Of a stretch of 64,000 nucleotides of DNA, positions 31,707 to 40,401 are shown one piece after another. Source of the stretch: Antedon mediterranea (Eukaryota > Echinodermata > Crinoidea > Comatulida > Antedonidae); the NCBI RefSeq assembly GCF_964355755.1, contig NC_092673.1, positions 18,543,001-18,607,000 on the forward strand. Direction: 5' to 3'. A model generated the notes under the pieces. That model had not been told where the DNA came from. It did not search any database and was given only the letters and a program-made list of their open reading frames with translations. Within the stretch, counting starts at the first letter, position 1. Every line of letters starts with the position of its first letter. A program made the translations under genes and the position numbers.

Positions 31707-34452
31707 GGTGCCACCAAATGAAAGGGAGGTTCTTCGATTTCTTTGGTGGACAGACGATGAAATGACGGAAGTGAGTACCTACCGTATGTGTGTGCACCTG
31801 TTTGGTGGAACCTGGTGCCCAAGCGCGAGCACTTATGCTCTAAGAAAGGCGGCACAAGATAACCGCGCTAAAGTTGACGTTAATATTACTGAGATTGTGA
31901 ATGAAAATTTCTACGTGGACGACGCTCTAATCTCTGTTTCAACTGAAGAAGAAGGAGTTAAGGTTATAAAGAATCTGACGGCCTTGTTATCCATGGGAGG
32001 GTTCAAGTTGACGAAATGGATAGCCAATAGCTCAGAAATCCTACGTCATGTTCCAGTGGAGGACAGGGCCACGACGGTTAAGGAGCTTGACCTAGAAGGT
32101 GCCATCCTACCATCCGAAAAGGCACTAGGGATGAAGTGGAATGTCGAAGACGACACGTTTGGATTTAATGTAAACCACAAGGACACACCAAAAACTCGTA
32201 GAGGGGTGTTAAGTGCATTAAGCTCGGTGTTCGATCCCCATGGATTCGCAGCACCATTCACGTTAAGGGGCAAACTCATCGTGCAACAACTCGTGCGTCG
32301 GGGCGTTGATTGGGATGATTCGGTTCCGGATGACTTGTTGTCACGTTGGCAATCATGGCAGAACGATCTCCAGAACTTACAACACCTAAAGATACCTAGA
32401 TGTCTAGAAGACAACGTGTTCGGTACTGTGGTGGCACGAGAGTTACACCACTTCGCTGACGCTTCAGAAATAGCGTATGGGGTGACTACGTACCTACGTA
32501 CGACAAATGAGGACAACTGCACTAGGAGTGCACTTATACTAGCCAAGTTACGTCTATGCCCCATGAAAACTGTGACTATACCGCGATTAGAACTAATGGC
32601 GGCGACACTGGCAGTAAAGATTGACAAGACACTGACTCGTGAAATTGGGCTGAAAATGGGGAAATCTTGTTTTTGGACTGACAGTATGATAGTTTTGCAG
32701 TACATCAAGAATGAAGAAAGGCGGTTTAAGACGTTCGTTAGCAACAGGTTAGCGACTATACACGACGGCTCTAATCCGGAACAATGGAGACATATCGAGG
32801 GGATACATAACCCGGCAGATATTGTATCGAGAGGCCTCGAAGCGAGGCTGCTGGTAAACAACAAGTTTTGGTTGGAGGGTCCCACATTTTTAAGACAAGA
32901 TACTGACAAAACCTGGCCTATGCAACCAGATGGGTATGGTGATGTAAGCGCTGATGATCTAGAGGTGAAGAAATCTGTGAATGTGTGTACCAACGTGCAA
33001 GATAACGTTGTTATTCAACACTATTTCGATCGATATTCGTCTTGGGTTGGATTAAAGCGAAGTGTAGCTTGGATATTGCGATTCAAACGTTATGTCGTCC
33101 TTAAGAAAAGGATTGACATTCAGAGCCTTATCTGTGACAAACTCACGGTGGAGGAAACCAAACAAGCAGAGAGGGTGATTATTCAGTATACCCAATCCAC
33201 ACGCTATAAAGACATCACAAACATTAAAGGATTGGGAGCCTTCCTGGCTGACGATGGTATTATTCGGATTGGTGGTCGAATAGAACTGCAGACGACCCTC
33301 ACCACTGACCAACGACATCAAATTTTGTTGCCATGCGATAACCACGTAACCAACCTCATTATATACCATCTTCAAACAGGACATGGGGGTATTGAACGCA
33401 CGCTGGCTGATATAAGACAGAAGTTTTGGTTGGTAAAGGGTCGGAGGAGCGTGAGACGGGAACTGTCACAGTGTATCGTGTGTAAGAGGATGAAAGCTCG
33501 GCCAACTGATCAAATTATGGGTCTACTACCGAAGTCAAGGATGCAGATTGGCGAACCGCCATTCTCCAGGGTGGGTGTGGACTATTTTGGACCACTCGTC
33601 ATTAAGCGTGGACGCACAGAACATAAACGCTACGGTTGCGTGTTTACTTGCATGACGACACGAGCTGTCCATATAGAAGTCGCCCATTCTATGACGACGG
33701 ATTCATTTATAAATATATTGCAGAGGTTTATCGCTCGACGAGGAGTACCTCAAGAGATGGTCTCCGATAATGGCACGAACTTCGTTGGGGCCAAGCAAGA
33801 GCTCAGACGGGCCATGACCGAATGGAATCGTCAACATATCGACAGCTTTATGTTGCAGAAGGAAATCAGCTGGTCATTCAACCCACCGAAGGCGTCTCAC
33901 ATGGGCGGAGTCTGGGAAAGACAAATTCGCACTATAAGAACCATTATGTATAGTCTTGTGCGCCAACAGACACTTGATGATGAGAGTCTCACTACTCTGA
34001 TGTGTGTCATCGAGAACATCGTTAACAGCAGGCCTATTACGAAACTGTCCGACGACCCAAGTGATGATCAACCATTGACTCCTAACCATTTACTCCTGCT
34101 GAGGAGTGGACCATCCTTGCCTCCTGGACACTTTGCAGAGCAAGACCTCTACAGGAGACGGTGGCGACAAGTCCAGTATCTCGCTGATATATTTTGGAGA
34201 AGGTGGGTGAAGGAATACCTTCCATTGCTACAACATCGGCAAAAATGGGGTATGGAGAAAAGAGATCTTAAAATTGGTGATCTCGTCCTTATTACCGATA
34301 ACTCTACTCCGCGCTATCAATGGCCACTGGGGTTGGTGGTGGATGTGAATGTAGGTAGTGACGAACATGTAAGATCTGTACATATTAGAACTAAGGGTGG
34401 TGTCTATGAGAGACCTATAACCAAGTTATGTATGCTCGAAAGAGCTAATTAA
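31675..34452 (+). CDS. BEL/Pao RT (remainder), RNase H and integrase
   Basis: The frame follows on from the broken RT: FHQVRV near 31690, then catalytic NFYVDDALIS near residue 80. An RNase H region has HFADASEIAYG, RLELMAATLA and CFWTDSMIVLQYI (about 255-350). Integrase has a His2Cys2 finger (LQTGHGGIERT ... CIVCKR) near 565-600, catalytic Asp in VGVDYFGPL and MVSDNGTNF, Glu in GGVWERQIRT, and a C-terminal DUF5641-type tail with KIGDLVLI. There is no ATG at the true junction; this is a continuation, not a separate gene. Everything downstream of the frameshift looks intact. Confidence 0.88.
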   Translation: MTSSHLFHQVRVPPNEREVLRFLWWTDDEMTEVSTYRMCVHLFGGTWCPSASTYALRKAAQDNRAKVDVNITEIVNENFYVDDALISVSTEEEGVKVIKNLTALLSMGGFKLTKWIANSSEILRHVPVEDRATTVKELDLEGAILPSEKALGMKWNVEDDTFGFNVNHKDTPKTRRGVLSALSSVFDPHGFAAPFTLRGKLIVQQLVRRGVDWDDSVPDDLLSRWQSWQNDLQNLQHLKIPRCLEDNVFGTVVARELHHFADASEIAYGVTTYLRTTNEDNCTRSALILAKLRLCPMKTVTIPRLELMAATLAVKIDKTLTREIGLKMGKSCFWTDSMIVLQYIKNEERRFKTFVSNRLATIHDGSNPEQWRHIEGIHNPADIVSRGLEARLLVNNKFWLEGPTFLRQDTDKTWPMQPDGYGDVSADDLEVKKSVNVCTNVQDNVVIQHYFDRYSSWVGLKRSVAWILRFKRYVVLKKRIDIQSLICDKLTVEETKQAERVIIQYTQSTRYKDITNIKGLGAFLADDGIIRIGGRIELQTTLTTDQRHQILLPCDNHVTNLIIYHLQTGHGGIERTLADIRQKFWLVKGRRSVRRELSQCIVCKRMKARPTDQIMGLLPKSRMQIGEPPFSRVGVDYFGPLVIKRGRTEHKRYGCVFTCMTTRAVHIEVAHSMTTDSFINILQRFIARRGVPQEMVSDNGTNFVGAKQELRRAMTEWNRQHIDSFMLQKEISWSFNPPKASHMGGVWERQIRTIRTIMYSLVRQQTLDDESLTTLMCVIENIVNSRPITKLSDDPSDDQPLTPNHLLLLRSGPSLPPGHFAEQDLYRRRWRQVQYLADIFWRRWVKEYLPLLQHRQKWGMEKRDLKIGDLVLITDNSTPRYQWPLGLVVDVNVGSDEHVRSVHIRTKGGVYERPITKLCMLERAN

Positions 34453-34543
34453 GACCTATAGTCGTGTTTACTATGTACATATGTATTTAGTTTTTATAAT
34501 ATTTCATTTACCTTTTTATTAAGTGATTGTTAAACCCGTTTGG

Positions 34544-34557
34544 TTTAAAGGGGGGAG
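34544..34557 (+). promoter_or_regulatory. Polypurine tract of the BEL element
   Basis: TTTAAAGGGGGGAG directly precedes the TG of the 3' LTR. Confidence 0.85.
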
Positions 34558-35820
34558 TGTAAAGTATTGAAATATAATAGAACGCCCTCTATAATTTTGT
34601 GGATGTTGCTCCTAGGTCTAATATATAGGGGTGTGACCAAATTCCAGGAGAGATGAATTTTGGGTTTGAACAGCGACACTTCTCCAACTCGACACTTTTC
34701 TAATTTTTTGTTGTGACAAATTGTTTATTTGGAACTTGTTTGTAACTTTTACAACTTGTTTATAACTTTGAAAGCTTGGTTAATTGTATGAAACATTTAT
34801 GTGTAATTTGGCAACATTTGTGATTTCGACAACCTTGTTACTTTTTATATGTAAGTTGATTCCGATTTTTTTTTTTATAGAATACTTTATGTTTATAATG
34901 TTGAATAATCGATTATGACGTTATTGGGCTCGTGAGAGTCTGTATCATTATCGATATACATTAGTTGTTTTAATCATATATATTATCGTTCATACCGTAG
35001 GTAGGCTATAAACTATAACTATGCATTATATACCGTATATATATTTCTTTCCTTTGTTGATATTAGTGATTGTTTTAAATTCTCCAGTTGCGATAAGGAT
35101 TTAATATGTCTAATTAGGATGTTTTTTATGATGTTATTGATACATTATAGCAGTTGTATGCTATTTAGAATAACCTACTGTAGTTTGGAAATCTATACAT
35201 CATTTGTATTAAGGTATAACGATTATAAAGTGTAATGCCTGAGTGGTGCCTCATTTCGATTCATTGGAGGGCAATTTAAGTTTTGGTTGCCAATAGCAAC
35301 TGGATAGTTGAGAGGAGATGGGTTATAAATTATAAACAAGGATCGAATTATTTATATTGCAGCTGTTTTGAACTGGGAGTAGTTCAAGTGCATCTGTTTA
35401 CTGTGATTGGTATATTTGAGGCGTCAAAGTCAAGTAGGTTTATATTTTGAACCCCATGGCTCGTTTTAACTTGTAGTGGCAATTGATAAGGAATACGTTT
35501 GTTACTTGTTGCTTTAATGGTAACATTGTTGTGATCGCTATTCTATTGATATGTTTATATTAATTTTAATTGGTACACTTATACACCTTTTAATTTAACT
35601 CATTATAATATCGCTGTAATTTCTTGAATAACGTTGTATTCTGTAACACATTATAGAAAGTAATGTAGTTTCCTTTATCTTCTTTTAGTCATCAGAACAG
35701 AACGGAAGATCGGTCTATTGTAAATAAATTGTAGATATTGTATTTGCTGGATCAGTGTCTTTTGTTATCTGCGTCGATTGACCACACACGCCACCAAGCG
35801 AACTCGCGTAGTACGCTACA
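34558..35820 (+). repeat. 3' LTR of BEL/Pao element
   Basis: 1263 bp, TG...CA, without the 372-bp insertion of its partner. It is followed by the CCTAC duplication. Confidence 0.95.
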
Positions 35821-36003
35821 CCTACTAGTTATATTATTCATATTAACTGATACTTACTCTTCATTTACCGTAAAGTTCAGTTTTAATGAAATATATAATA
35901 TAAATTGGCTTCGTAACAATTAATTAGTGTTGAAAAGGTTAGTTTTTTGGTGATAGGTGAAAATGACATGTAACTTCGTAATCAATTTATTTTTTTTTGT
36001 ATA

Positions 36004-36366
36004 AAGGCCCAATTACACTATGACGATAACGACGGACGATAAATATATAGCATGCATTTTTTTTACATAAACCAAAAGAAATTAGAAAGGTTTTCGTTCT
36101 AGACCTATAGGATAATCATTTATGCTGTCTTTGATAAAAATAATGTTTTTCAAATTCCAATCAAATGACGTCATGATAAATAAAAACAATAAAATCGCTG
36201 TATTGTCACGATATTATTGGTCTTACTAATCATGACGTCATTTGATTGGACGTGTGAAAATATAATTTTCATCAAAGGAATTGTTTATATTTCTTTTGGT
36301 TTATGTATTAAAAATGCACATTTGTCTATTTATCGTCGATCGTTATCGTCCTAGTGTATGGGCCTT
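36004..36366. mobile_element. 363-bp MITE-like inverted-repeat element within copy A
   Basis: Ends AAGGCCCAATTACACTATGA and, on the other strand, AAGGCCCATACACTAGGACG, then GATAACGA words. It is strongly foldback, with ATGACGTCAT repeats inside (36176 and 36232). The same element is at 45970-46332 in copy B, so it was present in the ancestor of both copies. Target duplication is unclear. Confidence 0.7.
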
Positions 36367-36663
36367 ATGCTGTAAATGTTCAATTAATTGATCATTCCGA
36401 TTTTATTAGTTGGACTCTTGCACAGTTGCTGTCTAATCGTTGTTGTGTAATATCATTTCGAACCATATTAAAATCATAAAGAGATTCATATTCCTTAACA
36501 TGTGGCTGTGCATGGAAGTCCGGTCTACAAAAACTCGGGCCCGGGATCATTGTTATTGGGCCTGAAAGTGTTGGTGAATTCATAATTATACTTAATATTA
36601 TATCTATAAAGAGTCGTTATCCAAAGAGTCGTTATCCAATCGAGTTCGAACAATACCATGAAA

Positions 36664-36735
36664 GCCCCAGTGGTCTAATGGTTAGGACATCTGCATATCA
36701 AGCAGGCGGTCCGAGTTCGAGTCTCGGTTGGGGCG
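36664..36735 (+). tRNA. tRNA-like gene, Glu-type body with ATC anticodon loop, copy 1
   Basis: A complete 72-nt cloverleaf can be drawn: acceptor GCCCCAG with TTGGGGC, D arm GTCTAATGGTTAGGAC, anticodon stem TCTGC/GCAGG with loop ATATCAA, T arm CCGAG/CTCGG. A T5 Pol III terminator follows at 36739. The body (GGTCTAATGGTTAGGA) resembles eukaryotic tRNA-Glu, but the loop reads ATC at positions 34-36, which would pair with GAT (Asp). It may be a drifted tRNA, a tRNA-derived SINE head or a functional oddity. Confidence 0.7.
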
Positions 36736-37027
36736 ACTTTTTCTCATTCTCACAGATTTCCTCATCTTTATCGTTTCAAATTAATTAATTAAATTTCAGT
36801 ATATCCCCGGGCGGTTTAGAATTAATGTTCTTTGCCTCTTGTGTTTATATATATAAAAGTATCTCTTCGGAGATCCCGCCTCGTGAATAAAAATACTGAA
36901 AGATGAGGGCGTATCAATTTGATCTCTGTTGCGCGTGCGTACAACTGAGGACTAGTGCTGTTCCGCCGTACCACGCCGAGAATGTTAAAGAGTCGTTATC
37001 CAATCAAGTTCGAACAATACCATGAAA

Positions 37028-37099
37028 GCCCCAGTGGTCTAATGGTTAGGACATCTGCATATCAAGCAGGCTGTCCGAGTTCGAGTCTCGGTTGGGGCG
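37028..37099 (+). tRNA. tRNA-like gene, Glu-type body with ATC anticodon loop, copy 2
   Basis: Same cloverleaf as copy 1 with one difference in the variable region (CTGTC for CGGTC) and the same T5 terminator. All stems stay paired. It arose by duplication of a unit including flanks, not the tRNA alone. Confidence 0.7.
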
Positions 37100-37206
37100 A
37101 CTTTTTCTCATTCTCACAGATTTCCTCATCTTTATCGTTTCAAATTAATTAATTAAATTTCAGTATATCACCGGGCGGTTTAGAATTAATGTTCTTTGCC
37201 TCTTGT

Positions 37207-37211
37207 GTGTG

Positions 37212-37309
<98 letters not shown>

Positions 37310-37310
37310 T
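37207..37310. repeat. TA dinucleotide repeat
   Basis: A long (TA)n run with a few TG interruptions. It makes spurious Tyr/Ile open frames on both strands. Copy B has a shorter run at 46555-46578. Confidence 0.95.
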
Positions 37311-37339
37311 GTTATTATACAATTGAAAGCAAAACCCGT

Positions 37340-38400
37340 TAAATCTCAAATCATTAGGACTAGAAATTTGGCTTATCAATCAAATAAATACTTTCGTTCA
37401 AAATGAAACTCCAACCTCTCTAAAAGATTGAACTCGAAAACGGACCGTTTTTTTTAATTGGGTATGTTGAAACATTTCAATATTCATTTAAAAAAGTACA
37501 TTAATTATGGTATTGATCAGTGGCTATAGAGGCATAAAAACCCTTGGTCAATATCATGTAAAATGCACTGTGGAAGGGTCATTATTAAGACTGCAAAATT
37601 GGGCTTATCAACAACAAAACATTTTATTATTAGACGTGATAACATCAAGAATAATCAGTATAATTATTAATATAGCCACTGTTACTAGTTTTATTCTACA
37701 TGCTAAAGTAAATAAAAATCCACTAGAAAACAAACAAGTCTGAATGTTATGCTTATTACTATTAGCCATGTTATGTTTGTTACTGTAGGCAGGGAAGAGT
37801 TAAATTGTAATTTAACTCTTCCCTGCTGTAGGCCTATGATTGTTTGCAATGTCCACATATTATTTCCGTGGGCATATCCATAGTGTATCACTCACAAAAA
37901 AGACGTGTGAGGTTCTTTCTTTAGATTTTGAAGAATGATTTGTGTTACAGGTTAACACATGAGTCAAATGCTCAAGATATCGGCTAACGCCATGAATCTG
38001 ACCGTTTCATTAAATTGGGTGTGATTAGGCCTAAACATATAATAATTTATTAAAAAGGTACAATAAAAACAAATGCATCAGAGGCGTTAAGAACCCACGG
38101 TCAATATCATGTCAAATGTATATATGGTATAAGCACTGTGGAAGGGGTCATTATTATTAAACTGGAAATTCGGCTTATCAACAAATAAATACTTTCGTTT
38201 AAAATGTAAAATAAGACTGCAAAATTGGGCTTATCAACAAATAAATACTTTCGTTCAAAATGTAAAATAAGACTGCACAATTGGGCTTATCAACAAATAA
38301 AATACTTTTTTTTCAAAATGTAAAATTAAGACTGGAAAATTGGGCTTATAAACAAATAAATACTTTTTTTCAAAATATAAGAAAACATTTTTTAAATATA
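37340..38400. repeat. Degenerate ~57-bp tandem repeats in copy A
   Basis: Units containing AATTGGGCTTATCAACAAAT and ACTTTCGTTCAAAATG recur near 37365, 37600 and 38165-38370. Copy B has the same family at about 46630, 46870-46950 and 47510-47730 with a different unit count. Confidence 0.8.
37790..37825. mobile_element. 36-bp micro-palindrome with 7-bp target duplication
   Basis: Arms CAGGGAAGAGTTAAATT and its exact complement flank a 2-nt centre. The insert is bounded by CTGTAGG at 37783-37789 and 37826-37832. Copy B has a single CTGTAGG at 47114-47120 and no insert, which is direct evidence of insertion. Confidence 0.8.
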
Positions 38401-38936
38401 ATCCTTAAGCTCTGTCTATACTATCAAACTAAATATGATGTGCCCATATTATATAGACATGACGATGTCCACTACGATATTCGGGCATATCACTACCATA
38501 TTTGGGCACACTTTTTTTGTTAAACTAGTTGGGACAGTGTAGACACAGAACTATGTGATCGAAACATAAGTCGGAATTGGACTGACGCGATTGATTTAAT
38601 TGGGTATTTTTATTAATGTAGGCTAATGATTCATTAAAAACTATAATACCGATACGCGTTTGGTATTGATCAATGGTGCAAAAAACCCTGAGAAATAATG
38701 GTATAACGCGATTTGGTGATAGCTTAGCAATAATACAACCCATATACTATTATTATAAATACCTATTACAAATCCATTCATATAACTTTTCATCGCGAAC
38801 CGAAAATGTATAAATGTTATTCTACAGACAGTAATTATATATTCAAAAGCCATATTATTATTATTATCAATACCTAAATGCGATAGTAATAACCACATAA
38901 ACATAAATTATTCCCAATACAAGTTTGTGCGTTTAA

Positions 38937-39836
38937 AGCTCAGTTTCCACGATCAGTTTTTTTCTTCCGTCTTCCAAAGGGACACTGTATTGATTGATGG
39001 AAAGTGCCTGTTTCCAGTCACCTTTAGGGTTAAATCTATTATTTTAACTGCTCCCTTGTGTATAAAAGAGAGAAAATAGTGACTTATAAGTTTTAGTGCA
39101 TGTCCTATTATTAATGAAACTGACACCAGTTTTTTACACCAATAGCCAATCAGATGGGCAGGAATTTGGCTTGGTAGGGATCAACATCTGAATATTGTAG
39201 CAGAGAGATATAATATAGTTCACTATATATCTTTTGATTATAGATACCTGAAACAATTTTAGTTAGGAGTTGAATGGAATACAAAGATTATAAAGTGTTA
39301 TTAAAAGTCATAATATATTATATATTTATATATAATTATAGATAAAATTATTATATTTTTCTATGTCTTCTACTTCCAGTTCCTTTATTAAATCATGGTA
39401 TGCTCCATGGGATTTTCGCCGCTGTATCCATGGTTTCACCCACACACTGCGTTTCTTTTGCAATCGTTTTTTTCTTCTGCTTGCGTTTACCATATACAAA
39501 ATGATCAAAACTTTCGAAAGTAACACTAAATCCATTTCGATTTGTATTAAGAATATACAATATCACAATTGAATTCTAAATGATAAATAGAATAGCAAAG
39601 CAGAGAGCAGAGAAAGTATTTACACAATGGTTGACAAGGTCAATCCTTGAATACCTACAATATACAAAGATTGTCCCTAAATTGCAAGCTTATGACATTC
39701 TATTCAAAAAGTAGGTCATTAGTGACCAAGTGAAGAAATGACTGTGGGATTGCAACACTCTTCTCCTGATGTCCTATCAATCAATACAAGTCCCTTTGGA
39801 AGACGGAAGAACAAACCCGATGGTGGGAACTGAGCT
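38937..39836. mobile_element. PIF/Harbinger-like element in copy A
   Basis: Terminal inverted repeats AGCTCAGTTTCCAC and AGCTCAGTTCCCAC, then a shared TTCTTCCGTCTTCCAAAGGG. It is flanked by TAA (38934-38936, 39837-39839). Copy B shows the empty site at 48251-48260. A 3-bp TAA duplication and the transposase fragment inside support PIF/Harbinger. Confidence 0.8.
39326..39535 (-). pseudogene. Harbinger-type transposase N-terminal fragment
   Basis: A 69-residue frame with RRKKRLQKKRSVWVKPWIQ followed by RRKSHGAYHDLIKELEVED. This arrangement, a Trp-x-x-Pro-Trp then an Arg-x-x-Gly-Ala-Tyr helix pair, resembles the start of HARBI1/PIF transposases. The nuclease core is missing, so this is a remnant. 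Confidence 0.55.
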
Positions 39837-40189
39837 TAATTCTAGAAAGAAACGACTGTGCTGACAGGCCAATGACATAAATCACAAGTAAAGTCCCAAT
39901 TGTTCACTTGCGTTTTGATTGGCCGACCTATTATATTAGATTAATGAAGACTGTCCAGTCAAAAAGTTACGCTGCGTTTTTTGTAAGAAATATTTCTTGT
40001 TTACAATGATTTTCAAAGAGCACATATTCACAAACATCTTGCAACCTGTAAAATTGAAAACAAATATTATATACATTAGGCCTAAATTAACATTCATCCC
40101 TTATTATACGTAACAAATATTGACCAGAGCAAAAGCGTACAGTATTAGCGACACTCCATACCGGTTACCAGATGTTGATTTTTAACAGA

Positions 40190-40401
40190 ACCAAAATAAA
40201 ACGCGATCGATTTTACCATATTATTGAACACAAGACTATCGGGCCCTGCGCTGAGACGATCGGGCCCTGCGAATGAGACGATTGGGACCAACATGGTTCC
40301 TAACACATGAGACGATCAGGCGCGGCCAACGCTGAAGACGATCGGGACCACATTTTTTGGCCTGATCGTCTTGTGTGCGATCGTCCGTGGTCTCAATTGT
40401 C
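40190..40401. repeat. Right GACGATC arm
   Basis: Inverted partner of 25104-25250 with degenerate GACGATCGGGCCCTGCG and GACGATCGGGACCA units. It ends GATCGTCCGTGGTCTCAATT. Confidence 0.65.

Larger units (their letters stand above)
27521..35820 (+). mobile_element. BEL/Pao LTR retrotransposon
   Basis: TG...CA LTRs (1634 and 1263 bp) with a 5-bp target duplication CCTAC (27516-27520 and 35821-35825). The interior has Gag-protease-RT and RNase H-integrase frames of BEL/Pao type. The empty site is preserved in copy B at about 45786-45795 (ATAGACCTACTAGTTA). The 5' LTR is longer only because of a 372-bp insertion. One frameshift breaks the RT. Confidence 0.95.
36600..37300. repeat. Duplicated tRNA-bearing unit absent from copy B
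   Basis: Two copies (about 36618-36855 and 36984-37210) of AAAGAGTCGTTATCCAATC, the tRNA-like gene, then a shared 3' flank with TCATTCTCACAGATTTCCTC. About 130 bp of unrelated text separates them. The second copy runs into a long TA repeat. Copy B goes straight from its TAATATTATAT to the TA repeat. Confidence 0.8.
26804..39999 (+). mobile_element. Helitron-like non-autonomous element, copy A (interrupted)
   Basis: Starts TCGCGCCGCGGCTCTAGCC and ends with a palindrome AAGAAATATTTCTT followed by G. It lies between TTT on each side with no target duplication. Copy B at 45092-48437 matches it throughout. Without later insertions it would be about 3.3 kb. It carries a BEL/Pao element, a tRNA-bearing unit, a micro-palindrome and a Harbinger-like element, none of which is in copy B. 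No Rep/helicase ORF is present. The Helentron/HINE label is inferred from termini and the T-run target. Confidence 0.6.
25104..40401. mobile_element. Large composite bounded by inverted GACGATC arms
   Basis: The left end reads GACGATCGGGACCACGGACG; the right end, reverse-complemented, reads GACAATTGAGACCACGGACG, differing by three transitions. Both arms also carry degenerate GACGATCGGGCCC units, and further in share TTTTATTTTGGT in inverted orientation (25227 and 40190). No target duplication is visible. Most of the length is Helitron-like copy A with its own insertions. It is read as an old DNA element with long inverted ends and may be non-autonomous. Confidence 0.5.

Noticed and set aside
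32046-32993. 315-residue minus-strand ORF inside BEL pol
   Set aside because: Long antisense shadow of RNase H coding sequence with low-complexity Ser-rich content; no motif or independent signal.
31675-34452. BEL second ORF as an independently translated gene
   Set aside because: It has no ATG at its start and begins in the middle of RT; it is the continuation of a frameshifted Pol.
37149-37406. Tyr/Ile repeat ORFs on both strands
   Set aside because: Translation of a TA dinucleotide repeat.
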